NCBI GenBank assembly: GCA_963691705.1
Contig: OY829538.1
Span: 14,348,443-14,412,442, forward strand
Source of the DNA: Viola odorata
Taxonomy: Eukaryota; Streptophyta; Magnoliopsida; Malpighiales; Violaceae
Length of the DNA stretch: 64,000 nt
Direction of reading: 5' to 3'
Shown piece by piece: positions 59,951 to 64,000 of the stretch. The notes beneath the pieces were generated by a model that searched no databases, had not been told where the DNA came from, and saw only the letters and a program-made list of their open reading frames with translations. The number at the start of each line of letters is the position of its first letter. Within the stretch, counting starts at the first letter, position 1. The position numbers were made by a program, and so were the translations under genes.

Positions 59951-60385
59951 GTCTTCACGGTTGCATTTCCTTCATTTTGAGGTATTTTCCACGGCTAAAA
60001 ATCATCCCCAAGTCATTCTAGTCATTCTAGTCATTTTCGGCCATTTGGGTATTTTTGAGTTTTTGGCCATTTTCCCATGTTTGATCCATCTTAAACGCAT
60101 TGTTCATATGTTTAGGTGTTTTTGTTGGATTAAATCTGCCTTTCTTTATCTCTTTCCCACAAAAACGAGTTGGTGTTCTTAGAGTTTGTTGTCTTCTCTC
60201 AAATTGCTAGACAAGTGTCAAGGTGGTCCAAAATAGTACATTTTGTCTTGTTGCGTGAGTCATTGTGTGAGTCATCCTAGCATGTGCAAGGCCGGCGGCC
60301 CCAACCCTAAAATACTATAAATTCCCCTAGGTAATCATTTATAACCGACACCACTTATATTCCATCCATGATAAACTCATTTGCT

Positions 60386-60514
60386 CTTATCACCTCACAT
60401 GCTTATCACTCAATGATACACATCCTTGCGCTTATCACCTAAATCGCTTATCACTCATGAAAACTCCAAAGCTCTTATCACTTAAACTCTTCCCTCTTAT
60501 CACTAGCTCTTATC
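60386..60514 (+). repeat. Array of seven CTTATC motifs in the TR-GAG leader
   Basis: CTTATC occurs at 60386, 60402, 60431, 60447, 60474, 60496 and 60509, usually as CTTATCAC. The complement GATAAG is the plant I-box/GATA-factor core. Spacing is irregular (13-29 bp). Confidence 0.75.
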
Positions 60515-60720
60515 AAACACACTACATGTCTTTCAAATTGAGCCTTCATTAGTCTTCCGTGCCCCTCAAATTAGTCCCTTTCCGAGTCTAAGTGTGCGCT
60601 TAAGTCACAACATCCGAGCCACACCTAGCCTTTCCGTGCTTTCTCTTGAGTGCCTTGTGTCCTTGTTGGTTCCGTGCCTTGTGTGCCTTGCGTTTGTTCC
60701 TTGTGCAGCTGCCTCTAGCT

Positions 60721-63009
60721 ATGACTCATAGCCGAACCCCTTCAACGGGCTCTAATGAATCGGTTAATGTTGGTGAGCTAAGGGGAGGCCGAGAGGGGGT
60801 CGTGTCCCATTCGGCCTTTGCGTCTCTCATAGCGCTAATGGACGAGAGGGATGCGAGACGGGAAATGCGGGAGGAGGCCCGGTTTTCCAAACTGATTGAA
60901 GCCCTCACCGGGAGGCAACCAACCATTGTCCTTCCCCCAACCAGCCAGCCCCCACAAAATGAACCTCCACCGGCCACTAAACCCCTACCATACCAGCCCC
61001 CACATCACCCGGAATGCCTAAAGCAGCCCACCACCCATTACCTCCAAACAACCCAGCCAAAGAACCCTCAAGACATGGACTACTATGCCTTCAACCCACA
61101 CCGAATTGAGCATGAGCCGAATAGCGGCGCCGGAATGGCCAATGCCGAACCCGAGGCAGCCCAAGGACCTCTTATTGGGCGCCTACAACTCACGGGGCCC
61201 TTTGCCGATCCCCCACCAAGACACCACCATTCCGAGCCTCCACCTAGAGTCTCTCATTTCCTAGACACCACTGTCCAAGCCACCCGAAACACCGACCCCA
61301 ATCTGCCGCTACATAGGGCCAATGACTATGTGCCTCCTCGGCCACCACCTAGGCCCGAACCACTAACACCGCCTCGCCCAAATGACCCACCCTTAGAACC
61401 ACCGGGACATCCGGAGTATGAGGGGCCGAATGAAGGAAGGAACCGGCCTCAAGTTGAGAGGGGAGGTAGCGACAACCCCAAGATCATGTTGCCTAGCTTT
61501 GATGGCCAAGAAGGGCCCGAGGCCTATTTTGATTGGGAAAATAAGATGGAATGGGTGTTCGCTTGTTATGACTACTCGGAAGAAAAGAAACTTAGGCTGG
61601 CCGTGGTTGAGTTGACCGGCATGGCCATTAAGTGGTGGGATCGCATCTTGATCACACGTCGGCTTGGAGGGATAAGGCCCGTGACCACTTGGGGTGAGCT
61701 CCTAACCGAGATGCGCCGCCGATTTGTCCCACCCTACTACATTCGGGACCTTCATATCCGCCTCCAAAGTTACTGCCAAGGGTCCAAGAGTGTGGACGAG
61801 TACTACAATGAGCTGCTGACTTTGGTCCTGAGGGTCGAACTTAGGGAAACAGCCGAGGCCACCATGGCTTGCTTTGTGGCCGGCCTTCACCGCGAGATAG
61901 CGGAAACCTTGGATTTCCACACCTATGCCGACCTCAATGAGCTCCACCACCTCCCGACCAAAATTGAAAGGCAAGTGAACCGAAAACTCAAGACACCAGC
62001 CCTCTCACTTGGCCCCACTCCCACGCCCCCGACCACATATAAACGGCCGTGGCCAAATCCCACCAAAACAGCCGCGACCCCCTTGCCAAACACCTCCCCA
62101 AACACCACCACAATTAACCCACCAGTACGGACACCTACTAGAACCATCACTTGTTTCAAGTGCGGTGGAAAAGGGCACACAAAGGCCGAATGCCCCAACC
62201 GGATGACCATGGTTATTCGGGAGGGCGGTGAGTTGGTTAGTGAGGATGAGAACAAAGAAGTGAGCAACTCGAAGGAGGTTTGGGAGAATGAGGAGTATGT
62301 TAGTGCCGAAGATGATGGGTATGACCAAGTGAAGGTGCCACAATGCCTCATCATGCGAAGGAGTTTGCCCATGATGAGAAGAGAGGAGGAGGACTTGGAT
62401 TCAAGGTCGAATCCTTGCGAAGGGGGAGGGGATGATATGAGCCAGCCCACGGATATGAGCCAGGCCACTCTAGGCCTTGTCCCGAGCCGCGCCTTGGTCA
62501 GAATTGAGCCTCTAAGCCTCGGCCTCGAGGGCCCGAACCTCATCATGACCAGTCCTGAGACCCACATCACACCCAAGGTCCCGACTAGTACCTCGGTCTC
62601 TCTCTTAGCCTCACTAAAGGCCCCGACCAAAGCCTCACTCAAGGCCTCGCCCAAGGCCCCCGCTAAGGCCCCACCTTATCACGCCCCTCAGCCGCGTTCT
62701 AAGCCTCGCCTAGGCTTAGCCTCTCAGCCGCGCTCAAGGCCTCGTCTTAAGGCCAGCATCAAGGCCTCGACCCTCCTCGGTACATCGTCGCTCAAAGCCT
62801 CGCCTTCGGGCAGCGCCTTAGCCTCGCTCAAGGCCGCGCCTATGACCTGTCCCGCAGCCCGAGCCAAAACCTGTCACACGGCCGAGGCGTCTGCCTATCA
62901 CACGGACAAGGCCGCGCCCTGTCACTTGACCAAGGCCCAAGCAGCGACCTGTCACACGGCCAGGGCAGTGACCCGTCACTCACTTAGGCTTGACCTAGCC
63001 GTCGACTAG
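60721..63009 (+). CDS. Ty3-type GAG protein, reading into the 3' LTR
   Basis: The first ATG in the open frame is 60721, giving 762 residues. A Pro-rich N-terminal half is followed by a retrotransposon gag domain (about 260-420: LPSFDGQEGPEAYFDWENK, KWWDRILITRR, RRRFVPPYYIRDLHIRLQ, FVAGLHREIAETLDFHTYADL) and a CCHC knuckle CFKCGGKGHTKAEC (about 480). An acidic stretch follows. The last 190 or so codons lie in the 3' LTR and form a basic tail of repeated KAS/KAP units ending SLRLDLAVD. GAG packages element RNA into virus-like particles. There is no stop between gag and LTR, and no protease or RT. Confidence 0.9.
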   Translation: MTHSRTPSTGSNESVNVGELRGGREGVVSHSAFASLIALMDERDARREMREEARFSKLIEALTGRQPTIVLPPTSQPPQNEPPPATKPLPYQPPHHPECLKQPTTHYLQTTQPKNPQDMDYYAFNPHRIEHEPNSGAGMANAEPEAAQGPLIGRLQLTGPFADPPPRHHHSEPPPRVSHFLDTTVQATRNTDPNLPLHRANDYVPPRPPPRPEPLTPPRPNDPPLEPPGHPEYEGPNEGRNRPQVERGGSDNPKIMLPSFDGQEGPEAYFDWENKMEWVFACYDYSEEKKLRLAVVELTGMAIKWWDRILITRRLGGIRPVTTWGELLTEMRRRFVPPYYIRDLHIRLQSYCQGSKSVDEYYNELLTLVLRVELRETAEATMACFVAGLHREIAETLDFHTYADLNELHHLPTKIERQVNRKLKTPALSLGPTPTPPTTYKRPWPNPTKTAATPLPNTSPNTTTINPPVRTPTRTITCFKCGGKGHTKAECPNRMTMVIREGGELVSEDENKEVSNSKEVWENEEYVSAEDDGYDQVKVPQCLIMRRSLPMMRREEEDLDSRSNPCEGGGDDMSQPTDMSQATLGLVPSRALVRIEPLSLGLEGPNLIMTSPETHITPKVPTSTSVSLLASLKAPTKASLKASPKAPAKAPPYHAPQPRSKPRLGLASQPRSRPRLKASIKASTLLGTSSLKASPSGSALASLKAAPMTCPAARAKTCHTAEASAYHTDKAAPCHLTKAQAATCHTARAVTRHSLRLDLAVD
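62419..62432 (+). other. Polypurine tract of the TR-GAG element
   Basis: GCGAAGGGGGAGGGGA directly precedes the 3' LTR and is translated as part of gag. Confidence 0.8.
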
Positions 63010-63390
63010 GCCTATAAATAGAAGGCCTTAGCCTTCTATTTCGGCAGCTTTGGTTTAATGAGATTACTCTCTTAAACCGTAAGCCACTTTCTCCCTAAGG
63101 ATCTTAGATCCAAGCATTAACATTTCCATTTCTGATTGCTTGCACATACCTCTTGTAATCGTTGAGCTTGATCATCAAGCTTGTTCATATATAAAATCGT
63201 TCTCTTTTCCTTAGAGCTTCCCGTTTACTTGCTTCCTATTTACTTTCCACTGCATCTCTCCAAAAAAACCACAAAATAGCCGCTCAAGCACACTATGAAT
63301 CATCCGAGACAATCATCCAACCGAGCCAAAGACTAGATCCGAGCTCGCAACGTCTAGGCCGAGCCTCCCCAAGGCACGCGGGCTGTATCA
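62433..63390 (+). repeat. 3' LTR of the TR-GAG element (958 bp)
   Basis: It matches 58971-59930 but lacks about 30 bp of coding repeat near 62830. It also carries a longer 3' end (gagcctcccc...ctgtatca, 63361-63390) where the 5' LTR has only ttctatca. Confidence 0.9.
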
Positions 63391-63395
63391 GTTGG

Positions 63396-64000
63396 TCTCT
63401 TGACCAAGACGAGCAACCTGGTTGGCAGAATCCTATCTAATTAGACAGACATCTCTCTTGGCCAAGAGCGACCTTCTTGGCCACTCATTCAACCAAGAGG
63501 ATTTATCTGAGAAAATAGAGAATTCAGCGATACTTGCAGAAGATTCCTATGACGATGCCGATTGAAGTGTTGGAATTGTGTCCTGCCTACCTTACCTTGT
63601 CTCTGTAGACTTCTTATTTGAGGAGGAGAGTGATTCAGATACAATTGAGAGTTTAATTAGGACTTAATTACTTTTCTTTTTCTTAGAGATTTTATAGGGA
63701 GAGGAAACTATATATACTCCCCTTAGGTTATTTGAGAGGGGAATCGATCTCTCTATCTCTCGTCTCTGGTTTTCCACCTCTGTCTCCATTCATACACTTT
63801 GCTCCTTCGACAACGAAGGATTTTTTAAAATATTTAAATCATATTTTGTTTGTTTTCAATTATGAGCATGAGTAGCTAAGCAAATCTTTTTTAGTAGAGG
63901 CATTTGAAAGCATGAGTATGAGCTTGCATGAGACCTAATTGATCTTATTAATCTTTAAATTTGCATTTAACTAATCTCATAATAATTTTACTGTGTTCTC
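63396..64000 (+). repeat. Older dispersed repeat hosting the TR-GAG insertion
   Basis: It shares several ordered blocks with the minus strand of 15790-16400: a TATATACTC stretch followed by TTTGAGAGGGGAA, a CTTCG...CGAAGGAT hairpin-like block, and 'gagtagctaa' with 'tagtagaggca'. It runs off the window. Its left part should lie before 58966. I could not assign a superfamily. Confidence 0.5.

Larger units (their letters stand above)
58971..63390 (+). mobile_element. TR-GAG-type LTR retrotransposon (gag only, 4.4 kb)
   Basis: The LTRs 58971-59930 and 62433-63390 both begin TGATATGAGCCAG and end TATCA, with the perfect 5-bp TSD gttgg (58966-58970, 63391-63395). The interior (2.5 kb) has a PBS, a leader, one long gag frame and a polypurine tract, and no room for pol. 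Small LTR elements with only a GAG domain have been described in plants as TR-GAGs and must use polymerase supplied in trans. The intact gag frame suggests selection or recent activity. Confidence 0.93.

Noticed and set aside
63396..64000. Considered a Cassandra-type TRIM (5S rRNA-containing LTR)
   Set aside because: No 5S rRNA-like promoter boxes or 5S sequence could be recognised.

Overview
The window is nuclear DNA of a flowering plant, most likely a eudicot. Spliced GT-AG genes of plant families (B3/REM transcription factor, NUP58 nucleoporin, E-class PPR protein, methylesterase) sit in AT-rich intergenic DNA. More than half of the window is transposable elements, several of them resolved to the base by target-site duplications (TSDs). 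I could not identify the species.

Layout. 1-1970: 5' end of a Copia retrotransposon on the minus strand, cut by the window edge. 2199-3788 and 4173-5243: two Mutator-like (MULE) foldback elements, each with a perfect 9-bp TSD. 6233-15108: a gag-only Ty3/TAT-like LTR element on the minus strand. 15.1-20.4 kb: gene-free DNA with a dispersed repeat, a Helitron 3' end and a Stowaway MITE. 20797-22601: a four-exon gene with two B3 domains. 23080-35179: a complete Athila-type Ty3 element (minus), with gag-pol in one frame broken only by stop codons. 36147-38806: a MULE carrying a C2-domain gene fragment (Pack-MULE). 40528-43766: the six-exon NUP58 gene. 44573-46686: a solo Athila-like LTR with a nested Harbinger-type element. 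47293-48175: a frameshifted short-chain dehydrogenase gene. 48398-50498: a decayed PPR gene (minus). 50693-52127: a fourth MULE, sitting in the divergent promoter between the PPR gene and a ten-exon Lines-like gene (52267-55503). 56088-57246: an intact methylesterase gene. 58971-63390: a compact LTR element that encodes only GAG (TR-GAG type), inserted into an older repeat that continues to the window end.

How the parts relate. From memory, the order PPR - unknown gene - methylesterase matches Arabidopsis At3g50420-At3g50440, so 48-57 kb looks like an old conserved gene block now invaded by transposons. The least explained signal is the MULE group. Two unrelated-looking elements (2.2 kb and 50.7 kb) each carry an inverted, outward-facing pair of tRNA-derived sequences (Pro-like in one, Lys-like in the other) inside their long terminal inverted repeats. 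Three of the four share subterminal modules and dense palindromic ACGT (bZIP-type) motifs. I do not recall this architecture being described. All exon boundaries, TSDs and frames were worked out by eye.
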